A program made the translations under genes and the position numbers. The notes under the pieces were generated by a model. The model had not been told where the DNA came from. It ran no database searches and worked only from the letters and a program-made list of their open reading frames with translations. This document shows positions 1-8,304 of a stretch of 64,000 nt of DNA, piece by piece. The stretch's first letter is position 1, and every line of letters begins with the position of its first letter. The stretch comes from Algoriella xinjiangensis (lineage in GTDB: Bacteria > Bacteroidota > Bacteroidia > Flavobacteriales > Weeksellaceae), in contig NZ_FOUZ01000001.1 in NCBI RefSeq assembly GCF_900115015.1, forward strand, positions 1 through 64,000. Reading direction: 5' to 3'.

Positions 1-42
1 CCTTAAATTATAAAACGATTGAAGAATTTAATCAACAAAAAA

Positions 43-1719
43 TTAGTTATAAAAATGTAGCTTAACTAATACTCCTATTTTTGTTTGCATATCCACCGCT
101 TCATTTTTAAAATATTTAGTAATTTGATCTTCCGCATAAATAGATCCTTGAAAAACTGTTTTAGAGTTTCTAAAATCATAATCGCGGTAACCTAATTTAC
201 CCGAAGCACCACTTAAAGCGTAATAATTTGGTACAGAATTATCACTAGAATATCGTCCACGACCAATATTAGAACTGGTACGGGCAGAAATACCTGCAGA
301 AAGTGTGTGCATCCAATCATTTTTTGTTTTGAATGATTTTACACCTTCAATATTTAAATACGTAGAAATAGGAATCCCTTCTACATTCATATTATAAAAA
401 TATTGAGCAGGAATTATAATTGCTTGATGAATACCAGATTCTGTTGCATCTGTTACCGCTGCAATACCTAGATTTCGCCATTCTTCTTTATACGAATTTG
501 ATTTTGTATAATTAAAATTTGCATCAACATTTAAATTATCAATCCAACTTTTATTTAAATTCCATTTCAAATTATTTGAAAGACGAAAAGCAGTATTTTC
601 ATTTTTAACTTTTGCTTCAGAAAAATCATCTGGATTTTCTTTTACTTTATCCAATGTTTGCGAAACGTTTAAAGTTAACGTATTGGTTAGAGTAGAAGCG
701 AGGTTGTTTGTTTTCCACGCCAAATTACCATTGATACGATTATAACCAGTTAAACTATTTCTTGGATCAGCATTTGATTGTAAAAAATTAATACTTGAAT
801 TAATGAAATTTTGTTTTCCTACTTTAAAACCCTTCGAAATATTATATTCCGTTGTAGCATCTTGCATAGATACATAAGCACGTAAAGGCGTTTCACCAAC
901 TTTAGATGTAACCAAAATTAATCCCGAAACCATGTCTCCGTATTTTGCAGGAGCAATTCCTTGTATTACTTTTATTTCATCAATATCATTTGTAGAAACA
1001 CCTCTTAAATCGAAACCATAATTGGCATTAGAAAAAGTAGAACCTGCATCGCCAAACGTATTTCCAGCTGAACTAGAATTAAAAGGATCTGATGTATTGG
1101 GCGAAAAACTTTGCATGTTTTCGTTGTTCGATAATGGAATATCATTTAAAACAATAGAAGTTCCAAAAGCTCTGTTTGCAAAATAATCTTTACGATCTCC
1201 ATTCGCATTTGTAAGTTTTGCTACGGCAGTATTGTTATTTGCAGTTCTAAAAACAATATTTTTGAATTCGTTATTATTAAAGCTTTGTGTAAATTGACCT
1301 GGTAACTGTTGTAAAACTTCGTTTAAAGAAAAAGCCTGAACATTTTCTATAGCTTCTTTACCTAGCGTAATTTCAGAAAAGTCTTTTTTCTTTTTAGAGG
1401 TTACAATCACTTCATCTAAACGTAAAGAATGTTTGTATAAAGTAATAGACAGTGTAGTATCATTAGGATCGATATTTATTTCTTGCGTTTCACGACCTAA
1501 TTGAGAAACAATTATTAATGAGTTTTCGCCAGAAATTTCAATACTATATGAACCATCATTGTTGGTTTGTGTCCATTTTTTGGTTTGCGAATCTTGTACC
1601 ATCACATTAGATAATGGTTTGTTATTTTCATCAACAATTTTTCCAGAGATAATTTTCTGAGCTTGTAATGATGTTAAACAACCAATTAATAAACCCAATG
1701 TCAATAAACCTTTCTTCAT
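43..1719 (-). CDS. TonB-dependent receptor, N-terminal part (C-terminally truncated)
   Basis: Outer-membrane receptor fragment. From the ATG at 1719 the protein has a signal peptide (ends near LQAQ), a CarboxypepD_reg-like beta-sandwich domain (about 22-105), then a plug domain with the typical stretch LRGVSTNDIDEIKVIQGIAP and the first barrel strands. It stops after about 558 residues, whereas this family is usually 850-1000 residues. All three minus-strand frames are closed near position 43-60, so a single frameshift does not restore it. A TTG start at 1740 also exists, but it lies inside the TAACTTTG promoter box, so I prefer 1719. It is a truncated gene or rearrangement remnant; the ligand is unknown. 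Confidence 0.8.
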   Translation of the reverse strand: MKKGLLTLGLLIGCLTSLQAQKIISGKIVDENNKPLSNVMVQDSQTKKWTQTNNDGSYSIEISGENSLIIVSQLGRETQEINIDPNDTTLSITLYKHSLRLDEVIVTSKKKKDFSEITLGKEAIENVQAFSLNEVLQQLPGQFTQSFNNNEFKNIVFRTANNNTAVAKLTNANGDRKDYFANRAFGTSIVLNDIPLSNNENMQSFSPNTSDPFNSSSAGNTFGDAGSTFSNANYGFDLRGVSTNDIDEIKVIQGIAPAKYGDMVSGLILVTSKVGETPLRAYVSMQDATTEYNISKGFKVGKQNFINSSINFLQSNADPRNSLTGYNRINGNLAWKTNNLASTLTNTLTLNVSQTLDKVKENPDDFSEAKVKNENTAFRLSNNLKWNLNKSWIDNLNVDANFNYTKSNSYKEEWRNLGIAAVTDATESGIHQAIIIPAQYFYNMNVEGIPISTYLNIEGVKSFKTKNDWMHTLSAGISARTSSNIGRGRYSSDNSVPNYYALSGASGKLGYRDYDFRNSKTVFQGSIYAEDQITKYFKNEAVDMQTKIGVLVKLHFYN

Positions 1720-1737
1720 TCTATTTTTAATCTGCGG

Positions 1738-1768
1738 CAAAGTTATTTTAAATTATTCCAAATAACAA
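1738..1768 (-). promoter_or_regulatory. Promoter of truncated TonB receptor
   Basis: Minus-strand TTG (1766-1768), 20-base spacer, then TAACTTTG (1738-1745). This matches the Bacteroidota vegetative promoter TTG-N19..21-TAnnTTTG. It would give a leader of about 13 bases to the ATG at 1719. Confidence 0.6.
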
Positions 1769-2316
1769 TAGTATGAAGGATAATTTTACATGACTTTTAT
1801 TCAATTTAGCAGATAGTATAGTATATTTTATAAGTAGAACAGCATTTAGATAAATCAATTAAGTTTATTTCTGCTGAAAAAAAATAATAAAGCGAATGGT
1901 TTTACATCATATGATTTATTGTACTGATTGGATTATTAATAATTATGTTAGATAAACTAAAAGCAATTATAAATATTTATTTTGATGAAATTGTTTTGGT
2001 CGTTTTGAATTTGATAACATTCAAAATATTGTTTGTTTTATGTAAAATTTAATTATTCTGATTCTGATTAATGGATTGTTTTATGTGAAAGATAATTCTA
2101 GAATCTTAATATAATAAGCTTTTTATATAGATATAAGGGATATAAATTCTCTTATTTAACATAATATATATTATAATAATAAAATATCTTTGATATTTTT
2201 ATTATTAATAATCTTTATTATGTTAAATAGATGTTTTTAAACTATACTTATACTAAGTATTCTTTCAAATAATAACATTTATTAAACATAGTTCCTAAAC
2301 TTATAAAAACAAAAAA
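1769..2316. other. AT-rich intergenic stretch without a supported gene
   Basis: About 550 bases between the truncated receptor and the ffh terminator. Only very short open frames occur, for example a 35-codon frame at 1945-2052 with no support. The one structured element is the inverted repeat at 2153-2228. No RNA gene was recognised. Confidence 0.6.
2153..2228. repeat. Long imperfect inverted repeat (about 76 bases)
   Basis: The outer arms are ATTTAACATAATA (2153-2165) and its reverse complement TATTATGTTAAAT (2216-2228). Inside is a second nested AT-rich repeat built around AATATC TTT GATATT. It has no flanking T-run placed as for a terminator and belongs to no adjacent gene. It could be a palindromic mobile-type repeat or a transcribed hairpin. 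Confidence 0.55.
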
Positions 2317-2338
2317 GACTCAACAAAGTGTTGAGTCC
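2306..2338 (-). terminator. ffh terminator
   Basis: Stem GACTCAACA / TGTTGAGTC (2317-2337) with loop AAG. On the minus strand it is followed by TTTTTTGTTTTT. It lies 28 bases beyond the ffh stop codon. Confidence 0.85.
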
Positions 2339-2365
2339 TTAGAAAATATATTGCTATAAAATAAA

Positions 2366-3727
2366 TTACATTTTAGGCATTCCTGGGAAACCACCAGCTG
2401 GCATATTTTTAGACATTGTTTCCATCATCTTTTTACCATTAGAAGAATTCATAAACTTCATCATTTTTCCCATTTCAGAGAATTGTTTCAATAACTGATT
2501 TACTTCTTGTAAAGTTGTTCCAGAACCAGCTGCAATTCTTTTCTTACGAGAGTTATCAATTATGTTTGGATTTTGACGTTCTTTTTTTGTCATTGAGTGG
2601 ATAATTGCTTCAACACCTTTAAAAGCGTTATCGTCAATTTCTACATCTTTCATTGCTTTACCAGCACCAGGAATCATACCAACTAAATCTTTCATGTTAC
2701 CCATGCGTTTAATTTGTTGAATCTGTTTTAAGAAATCATCAAAATCAAAGCTATTTTTTGCAATTTTCTTTTGCAAACGTTTTGCTTCTTCTTCGTCAAA
2801 TTGTTCTTGCGCGCGCTCTACTAACGAAACAACGTCACCCATTCCCAAAATACGATCGGCCATACGTTCTGGATAGAAAACGTCTAAAGCTTCCATTTTT
2901 TCTCCAGTCGAAATAAACTTAATTGGTTTATCTACAACCGTACGAATTGTTAAAGCTGCACCACCACGCGTATCACCATCTAATTTTGTTAAAACAACAC
3001 CATTATAGTTTAATACATCGTTAAATGATTTTGCCGTATTTACAGCATCTTGACCTGTCATAGAATCTACAACAAATAAAGTTTCAGTCGGATTAACAGT
3101 TTGATGCACACGACGAATTTCATCCATCATTTCTGCATCAATCGCTAAACGACCAGCTGTATCTATAATAATTACGTTATTACCATTTTGTTTTGCTTGT
3201 GCAATCGCTGCTTGTGCAATTTCTACAGGATTTTTACTCGCTAAATCAGCATAAACATCTACACCAATTTGTTCTCCTAAAACCTGTAACTGATTAATGG
3301 CTGCCGGACGATAAACGTCACCTGCAACTAATAATACTTTTTTGTTTTTCTTAGTTTTAAGAAAATTAGCTAATTTACCAGAAAAAGTAGTTTTACCAGA
3401 ACCTTGTAAACCTGCAATTAAAATAATAGTTGGATTGTCATCAATTTTTAGTTCGGCAACCTCACCTCCCATTAATTTCGCTAATTCGTCATGAACAATC
3501 TTAACCATTAATTGTCCTGGATTTAACGAAGTAATTACATTTTCACCTAAGGCTTTTTCTTTTACAATTGATGTGAAATCTTTTGCAACTTTATAACTAA
3601 CATCGGCATCAACCAAGGCTCTTCTCACCTCTTTTACGGTCTCTGCAACGTTAATTTCAGTAATTTGTCCTTTTCCTTTTAAAGTATGTAATGCTTTATC
3701 TAATTTATCCTGAAGATTTTGAAACAT
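2366..3727 (-). CDS. ffh: Signal recognition particle protein Ffh (SRP54)
   Basis: GTPase subunit of the signal recognition particle; binds 4.5S RNA and signal sequences of nascent membrane proteins and docks with FtsY. N-terminal helical N domain (1-90), then the G domain with P-loop GLQGSGKTT (106-114), DTAGR (189-193) and TKLDGDTRGG (near 247). The C-terminal M domain is methionine-rich and ends in a Gly/Pro/Met tail. Its 453 residues are the usual length. The start ATG has a TATCTTTG box 22 bases upstream. Monocistronic, with its own terminator. Confidence 0.98.
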   Translation of the reverse strand: MFQNLQDKLDKALHTLKGKGQITEINVAETVKEVRRALVDADVSYKVAKDFTSIVKEKALGENVITSLNPGQLMVKIVHDELAKLMGGEVAELKIDDNPTIILIAGLQGSGKTTFSGKLANFLKTKKNKKVLLVAGDVYRPAAINQLQVLGEQIGVDVYADLASKNPVEIAQAAIAQAKQNGNNVIIIDTAGRLAIDAEMMDEIRRVHQTVNPTETLFVVDSMTGQDAVNTAKSFNDVLNYNGVVLTKLDGDTRGGAALTIRTVVDKPIKFISTGEKMEALDVFYPERMADRILGMGDVVSLVERAQEQFDEEEAKRLQKKIAKNSFDFDDFLKQIQQIKRMGNMKDLVGMIPGAGKAMKDVEIDDNAFKGVEAIIHSMTKKERQNPNIIDNSRKKRIAAGSGTTLQEVNQLLKQFSEMGKMMKFMNSSNGKKMMETMSKNMPAGGFPGMPKM

Positions 3728-3748
3728 TTTAAGTCTTATTTATAACTA

Positions 3749-3756
3749 CAAAGATA
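3749..3756 (-). promoter_or_regulatory. -7 box of ffh promoter
   Basis: TATCTTTG on the minus strand, an exact TAnnTTTG, 22 bases upstream of the ffh ATG. No TTG was found at the normal -33 spacing. Confidence 0.4.
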
Positions 3757-3843
3757 AATAAATTAAATAGAAATGAGGATATATTATACAACATAGCTAT
3801 TTAATAAATATTTTTAATTAATTTGCGGCAAATTTAGGTTGGA

Positions 3844-4206
3844 ATGAAAAAAGGGTTGGTATTTTTTTTATTTTTTGTTGCGGGGTTGGTATTTGCGCAG
3901 ACAAAGAATGATAAAACGCATTATTTCTTTTCCATAGCATATGGTCAGAATAATGAAGTTTATGTGTCGGATATTTATGAGATTAATATCGACAATAAAG
4001 ATATCTACAGCAAATTAGCTGAAAGATATTCTAAGTTTCAGAATTATTTAGTTCAAAAAGGAAATGTTTCATCTTTGAAAGATATACAAACTGGATACGA
4101 AAAAAATTATTACAAAAAAGAACAAGCATTAGCAGAACAAAAAACGTTGATTTTTACTTTAGAAAAGCAACAATTTAAACCTACAATGGTTGAATATACA
4201 ATGTAA
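3844..4206 (+). CDS. Small exported protein, function unknown
   Basis: 120-residue protein with a clear signal peptide (Met-Lys-Lys, a hydrophobic run, cut near VFAQ). The mature part is hydrophilic, rich in Lys, Tyr and Gln, with no recognised motif. It starts at the ATG 4 bases after a TTAGG run. It is convergent with hemB and shares its bidirectional terminator. The function cannot be inferred from sequence or neighbours. Confidence 0.7.
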   Translation: MKKGLVFFLFFVAGLVFAQTKNDKTHYFFSIAYGQNNEVYVSDIYEINIDNKDIYSKLAERYSKFQNYLVQKGNVSSLKDIQTGYEKNYYKKEQALAEQKTLIFTLEKQQFKPTMVEYTM

Positions 4207-4212
4207 TAAAAC

Positions 4213-4242
4213 AAAAAACCACTCAATTTGAGTGGTTTTTTT
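4213..4242. terminator. Bidirectional terminator between small exported gene and hemB
   Basis: Perfect stem CCACTCAA / TTGAGTGG (4219-4235) with a one-base centre, flanked by an A-run on the left and a T-run on the right. It serves the plus-strand gene ending at 4206 and minus-strand hemB ending at 4270. Confidence 0.85.
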
Positions 4243-4269
4243 ATGTGTAATTTCTAAATGAACTATTTT

Positions 4270-5262
4270 TTACTCGTTTAATAATCTTGCAGCTTCTTTT
4301 GCAAAATAAGTTGAAATAAGGTCTGCTCCTGCACGTTTAAAACATGTTAAAGATTCTAAAATAACTTTATCATTATCTAACCAACCTCTTTCTACAGCTG
4401 CTTTTATCATTGCATACTCTCCCGAAACTTGATACACAGAAATTGGTACTTGCAAATTATCTTTTAACAATTTTACAATATCCAAATAAGCCATACCTGG
4501 TTTTACCATCAAAATGTCTGCACCTTCCTCTACATCAGCCATTGCTTCGCGCAAAGCTTCCTCAGAATTATGATAATCCATTTGGTATGTTTTTTTATCT
4601 TTCGGAATATCTACAGAATCCACTGGCGCGCTATCTAAAGCTGTACGAAATGGACCATAAAAAGATGATGCATATTTCGCTGCATACGTCATAATTCCTA
4701 CATTATCAAAGCCATTTTCTTCTAAAGCCATGCGCATCGCTCCTATTCGACCATCCATCATATCCGATGGCGCAACAAAATCTGCTCCAGCTTCGGCAAG
4801 TGATAAAGTCATTTTAACCAATGCTTCTACCGTTGGATCGTTTGCAATTTGTCCATTTTCAATAATTCCATCATGTCCAAAAATCGAATAAGGATCTAAG
4901 GCTACATCAGGCATTACAATCATTTCTGGAACTGCATCTTTAATTGCTTTGATTGTATTTTGCATTAATCCATTCGGATTCCATGCTTCTTTTCCAGTAT
5001 TATCTTTTAAGTTATCGCTAACTTTACAATATATATTAACCGATTTAATTCCTAAATCCCAAATTTCTTTTACTTCTTTTACAGTATTATCAATTGAATG
5101 TCGGTAGATTCCGGGCATTGCAGCAATTTCTTCTTTCAAGCCTTCACCTTCAGCCACAAAAATTGGTAAAATAAAATCGTTTGGTGATAAATGATTTTCA
5201 CGAATCATACTACGGATAGATTCATTTTTACGAAGTCTTCTATGTCTGTTATAAATAAACAT
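4270..5262 (-). CDS. hemB: Delta-aminolevulinic acid dehydratase (porphobilinogen synthase)
   Basis: Condenses two 5-aminolevulinate molecules to porphobilinogen in tetrapyrrole (heme) synthesis. 330 residues, the usual length. Visible are the Schiff-base lysine in MVKPGMAYLD, the second active-site lysine in AAKYASSFYGPFR, and APSDMMDGRIGAMR. The metal-site loop reads DVALDPYSIFGHDG: the three zinc cysteines of the zinc-type enzymes are missing, as in the magnesium-dependent class. It has its own promoter, divergent from trmD. Confidence 0.98.
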   Translation of the reverse strand: MFIYNRHRRLRKNESIRSMIRENHLSPNDFILPIFVAEGEGLKEEIAAMPGIYRHSIDNTVKEVKEIWDLGIKSVNIYCKVSDNLKDNTGKEAWNPNGLMQNTIKAIKDAVPEMIVMPDVALDPYSIFGHDGIIENGQIANDPTVEALVKMTLSLAEAGADFVAPSDMMDGRIGAMRMALEENGFDNVGIMTYAAKYASSFYGPFRTALDSAPVDSVDIPKDKKTYQMDYHNSEEALREAMADVEEGADILMVKPGMAYLDIVKLLKDNLQVPISVYQVSGEYAMIKAAVERGWLDNDKVILESLTCFKRAGADLISTYFAKEAARLLNE

Positions 5263-5279
5263 TTGTCTAAAATTTTATA

Positions 5280-5312
5280 CAAATTTACTCGTTTTGGTTT
5301 GAATTAAGTCAA
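5280..5312 (-). promoter_or_regulatory. hemB promoter
   Basis: Minus-strand TTG (5310-5312), 22-base spacer, TAAATTTG (5280-5287), an exact TAnnTTTG box. It lies 17 bases upstream of the hemB ATG. Confidence 0.5.
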
Positions 5313-5444
5313 TGAATAATATCAATATTATTTATTCAACTTTAGATGCAATTTATACTTCTACTAATCCTATTTATTATTGCTATGATTTATTTTAAAA
5401 TCTAAATAAATTTCAAAAAATACGCGATAACCTCCATTTTAAAC

Positions 5445-5475
5445 TTGCTCATCACTATATTTCAAAATATCTTTG
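5445..5475 (+). promoter_or_regulatory. trmD promoter, nearly leaderless
   Basis: TTG (5445-5447), 20-base spacer, TATCTTTG (5468-5475). The trmD ATG at 5480 starts only 4 bases after the box, about where transcription should begin. Confidence 0.6.
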
Positions 5476-5479
5476 CAAC

Positions 5480-6166
5480 ATGCGAATAGATATTATCACT
5501 GTTTTACCCGAATTATTAGTTAGTCCATTTTCTGCCTCAATCATGAAAAGAGCGCAAGACAAAGGTTTGGTTGAAATTAAGGTACATGATTTACGAGAGT
5601 TTGGAAAAGGCCGTTATCGCCACATAGATGATTCTCCTTATGGCGGAACGTCTGGTATGGTAATTATGTGTGAGCCGTTGGATAAAATGATTTCGAAATT
5701 GAAAGAAGAAAGAGTTTATGACGAGATTATTTATTTAACGCCAGACGGAGAAACGCTTAATCAAAATATGGCGAATGATTTATCTTTAAAAGGAAATCTG
5801 ATGATGATTTGTGGTCATTACAAAGGAATCGATCAACGCATTCGTGATATGCATGTTACGCGCGAAATTTCGATTGGTGATTATGTACTTTCGGGTGGAG
5901 AATTTGGTGCAATTATTTTGGCAGATGCTATAATTCGTTTATTACCAGGTGTAATTGGAAATGAAACTTCTGCACTTTCAGATTCTTTTCAAGATGATTT
6001 ATTAGCGCCACCAATTTACACGCGACCAGCAGAATATAAAGGACATAAAGTTCCAGATATTTTACTTTCGGGGAATTTTCCCAAGATTGAAGAATGGTTG
6101 CACGAGCAAGCACTTGAACGTACAAAAGAACGTCGACCAGATTTATTAGAAAAACATACGAAATAA
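5480..6166 (+). CDS. trmD: tRNA (guanine-N1-)-methyltransferase TrmD
   Basis: SAM-dependent enzyme that methylates G37 next to the anticodon and prevents frameshifting. 228 residues. The SPOUT knot region shows [10 protein letters not shown] (about 55-65), the central [11 protein letters not shown], and the SAM-binding [18 protein letters not shown] stretch. It is not linked to rimM, rpsP or rplS, which often accompany trmD elsewhere; here it stands alone between its own promoter and terminator. The ATG lies almost at the predicted transcription start. Confidence 0.97.
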   Translation: MRIDIITVLPELLVSPFSASIMKRAQDKGLVEIKVHDLREFGKGRYRHIDDSPYGGTSGMVIMCEPLDKMISKLKEERVYDEIIYLTPDGETLNQNMANDLSLKGNLMMICGHYKGIDQRIRDMHVTREISIGDYVLSGGEFGAIILADAIIRLLPGVIGNETSALSDSFQDDLLAPPIYTRPAEYKGHKVPDILLSGNFPKIEEWLHEQALERTKERRPDLLEKHTK

Positions 6167-6168
6167 AA

Positions 6169-6196
6169 AAAGCACTTCAATTGAAGTGCTTTTTTT
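6169..6196. terminator. Bidirectional terminator of trmD and the alpha/beta hydrolase gene
   Basis: Perfect palindrome AGCACTTCAATTGAAGTGCT (6171-6190) between an A-run and a T-run. The two flanking genes converge here. Confidence 0.9.
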
Positions 6197-6203
6197 GTAT
6201 GAT

Positions 6204-6992
6204 TTATTTTTTTAAATTCTTGATGTAATTAATTACTTTTTCGTTAAAAACTTGTGGTTGATCTACATTTACAACATGTCCACAATCTTCTATCACAATT
6301 AATTCTGAAGTTTTGGTATGCGATTTTATCAATTTTTCTATCGATGGTAAAAACATGTGATCTTCTGAACCCATAACGTATAAAGTTGGTATGTTAAGCT
6401 CAACTTCTCTAAACCATTTTAGCAAAGGATTGATATCTGCAGTTAATTTAAACCATTTCAAAAATTCCTTTTGATACAATTTTTTTGCTTCGTTAATAAA
6501 AAGATTGCGAGATTCTTTGTGTGCGCTACGTGGCATAATAGCAAATGCAAAAATTTTATATAAAACCAAATACGGAATCATGTGTTTAAACATATTACCA
6601 ACTGTCATTAAAAAACGACTTTGGTAATTCATTTTCATAATTGCGCCGCCCATAATCATCGAATTAAATCGCTCCGAATAATCTTCTGCCAATTGACGAA
6701 TAACAATTGTACCCAAAGACATGCCTATAAAATGAGTTTTTTTGATTTTCAGAAAATCTAAAACATCAATCACGTCATTTGCAACAGATTGAAAAGTATA
6801 TCGTTTCTCAAAAAGTGATTTAATATTTGTTTTAGATCGTCCGTGTCCACGAAGGTCTAAAAGTAAAACATTAAAATCTTTTCTAAATTCTCTAATTTGT
6901 TTAAACCAAATTGTAGAACTTCCTCCTGCTCCATGAACAAAAGTTACCCATTCGGTACTTGTTGGATGTAAATATGTTGTGTGCGCTAACAA
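6204..6992 (-). CDS. Alpha/beta-fold hydrolase
   Basis: 262-residue cytoplasmic alpha/beta hydrolase, no signal peptide. Oxyanion loop HGAGG (20-24), DLRGHGRS (46-53), nucleophile elbow GMSLG with Ser92, acid in GSEDH, and catalytic His in DCGHVVNVDQP near the C-terminus, so the triad is complete. The substrate is unknown: the fold covers esterases, lactonases and the pimeloyl-ACP esterase BioH. No bioH is seen in the biotin operon at 29-33.7 kb, but nothing here specifically ties this protein to that role. Confidence 0.85.
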   Translation of the reverse strand: MLAHTTYLHPTSTEWVTFVHGAGGSSTIWFKQIREFRKDFNVLLLDLRGHGRSKTNIKSLFEKRYTFQSVANDVIDVLDFLKIKKTHFIGMSLGTIVIRQLAEDYSERFNSMIMGGAIMKMNYQSRFLMTVGNMFKHMIPYLVLYKIFAFAIMPRSAHKESRNLFINEAKKLYQKEFLKWFKLTADINPLLKWFREVELNIPTLYVMGSEDHMFLPSIEKLIKSHTKTSELIVIEDCGHVVNVDQPQVFNEKVINYIKNLKK

Positions 6993-7069
6993 TTTATAAA
7001 AATAATTTTATGCAAAAATAAACTAAAAACTATGCCAAGCATAATACTTTTTAAAGATTTAAGAAATTT

Positions 7070-7771
7070 TTAATCTTCATCGTCGTCTTCATCCGTTTCT
7101 GGTTTATGCGGCGACACGTAAAATACCTCATTCATAACTTCTGCTTTTACATAACGCGTATTTTCTTGCTCTTTTATACGATCTGTAAAAAGTGTACCAA
7201 TTAAATGATCATATTCGTGCTGAAAAATGACAGCAGAAAATCCTTCTACCGTTTCATCATGAAATTTTCCATCCAAATCATAATATTCTAAGCGCAAAGC
7301 CAGACTTCTATATACTTTTCCGAAAATATCTGGAATAGACAAACATCCTTCGCGACCAAAACGAACAATATCCGAATACCACGTTATTTTTGGATTGATA
7401 ATAAACTCAAAAGGCTGCGTTGGTTTGTCATAACGTTGTACCCAAACTGCATTACGATTTATACCAATTTGTGGTGCCGCAATACCAACACCTTTGCTCG
7501 CCTCGTCTTGTACAGTGGCGTACATGCGATCGGCTAATAATTTTGTTTGCGGATCTTTTGGATCAATATCAATAGATTGTGCTTTTAAAACCATTAAATC
7601 TTGATCAGAAGTTGTTAATAAAACACGAAATGGCTCGTACGATTTTTTATCGTTGATTAAATTTATTTCTTGCTTTGTTAACGGTTTGTATACTTTATTT
7701 TTCATTGATTTAGATTGAGCAAATAATGTTGATGAACAAATTAATAATCCGTAAGTTATAAATTTTATCAT
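7070..7771 (-). CDS. Peptide-deformylase family protein with signal peptide
   Basis: Has all three deformylase motifs: GVGIAAPQ (94-101), EGCLSIP with metal ligand Cys143 (141-147), and QHEYDH with His185, Glu186 and His189. The enzyme normally removes the formyl group from new proteins in the cytoplasm, with iron or nickel. Unusually, the first 19 residues form a signal peptide (cut after LFAQ), a 70-residue linker precedes the catalytic part, and the C-terminus is acidic (DEDDDED). So this is probably an exported paralogue rather than the housekeeping enzyme. It overlaps the DoxX gene upstream by 4 bases and is translationally coupled. Confidence 0.85.
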   Translation of the reverse strand: MIKFITYGLLICSSTLFAQSKSMKNKVYKPLTKQEINLINDKKSYEPFRVLLTTSDQDLMVLKAQSIDIDPKDPQTKLLADRMYATVQDEASKGVGIAAPQIGINRNAVWVQRYDKPTQPFEFIINPKITWYSDIVRFGREGCLSIPDIFGKVYRSLALRLEYYDLDGKFHDETVEGFSAVIFQHEYDHLIGTLFTDRIKEQENTRYVKAEVMNEVFYVSPHKPETDEDDDED

Positions 7772-8181
7772 TTCTTTAGTATTAATTTATCAACAGAATA
7801 TTTTCCTGAACCTGATAAAAATAAAACTAAATAATTAACTAAATAGAATAATCCCAATTCTTTTTTACCAAATGCATCACCATCATGAACAATAAACACG
7901 GCAACTAACATTGTAATAATTAGCGGAATTGCTGCAACACGAGTAAACAAGCCAATTAAAATAAAAAATGCACAAAGTATTTCGGCAAAAACTGTTAATC
8001 CCAATGATATTTCTGGTCCTAAACCTATTGGATCTCCAAATTCAAAACTTCCGTTTACTAATTTTTGTAATTTACCAAAACCATGTGTAAACATAAATCC
8101 ACCGGCAGCAAGACGAACTAATAATAAAGATAAATCAACAAAAGCGGGTTGACTACTTAATAATTTAAATTTTGTACTCAT
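7768..8181 (-). CDS. DoxX family membrane protein
   Basis: 137-residue integral membrane protein with four hydrophobic segments. The DoxX signature LLVRLAAGGFMFTHGFGKL falls in the first third, and GLFTRVAAIPLIITM is also typical. DoxX proteins are linked to redox or respiratory functions, but the reaction here is unknown. It is the first gene of a two-gene operon with the exported deformylase-like protein (4-base overlap). A TATATTTG box lies 17 bases upstream. Confidence 0.88.
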   Translation of the reverse strand: MSTKFKLLSSQPAFVDLSLLLVRLAAGGFMFTHGFGKLQKLVNGSFEFGDPIGLGPEISLGLTVFAEILCAFFILIGLFTRVAAIPLIITMLVAVFIVHDGDAFGKKELGLFYLVNYLVLFLSGSGKYSVDKLILKK

Positions 8182-8197
8182 TTATTTTAATTTTTAT

Positions 8198-8205
8198 CAA
8201 ATATA
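8198..8205 (-). promoter_or_regulatory. -7 box of the doxX/deformylase operon
   Basis: TATATTTG on the minus strand, an exact TAnnTTTG, 17 bases before the ATG at 8181. No TTG at standard spacing. Confidence 0.35.
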
Positions 8206-8271
8206 AGTGCTACTTTTTACGTTCGCATTTAAATAGGATAAGAAATCAAAATATTTTACTATAATTTTGAA

Positions 8272-8279
8272 TCATCATA
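8272..8279 (+). promoter_or_regulatory. -7 box upstream of exported repeat protein
   Basis: TAATTTTG, an exact TAnnTTTG, 25 bases before the ATG at 8305. Confidence 0.35.
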
Positions 8280-8304
8280 TCAATTTGACTAAAAAATAAT
8301 CAAT

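Noticed and set aside
1945-2052. 35-codon hydrophobic open frame in the gap before ffh
   Set aside because: No promoter, terminator or recognisable sequence. Such frames are common in AT-rich DNA.
6204-6992. Naming the alpha/beta hydrolase BioH
   Set aside because: The catalytic triad is general to the fold and the gene is 22 kb from the biotin operon with no linking evidence.
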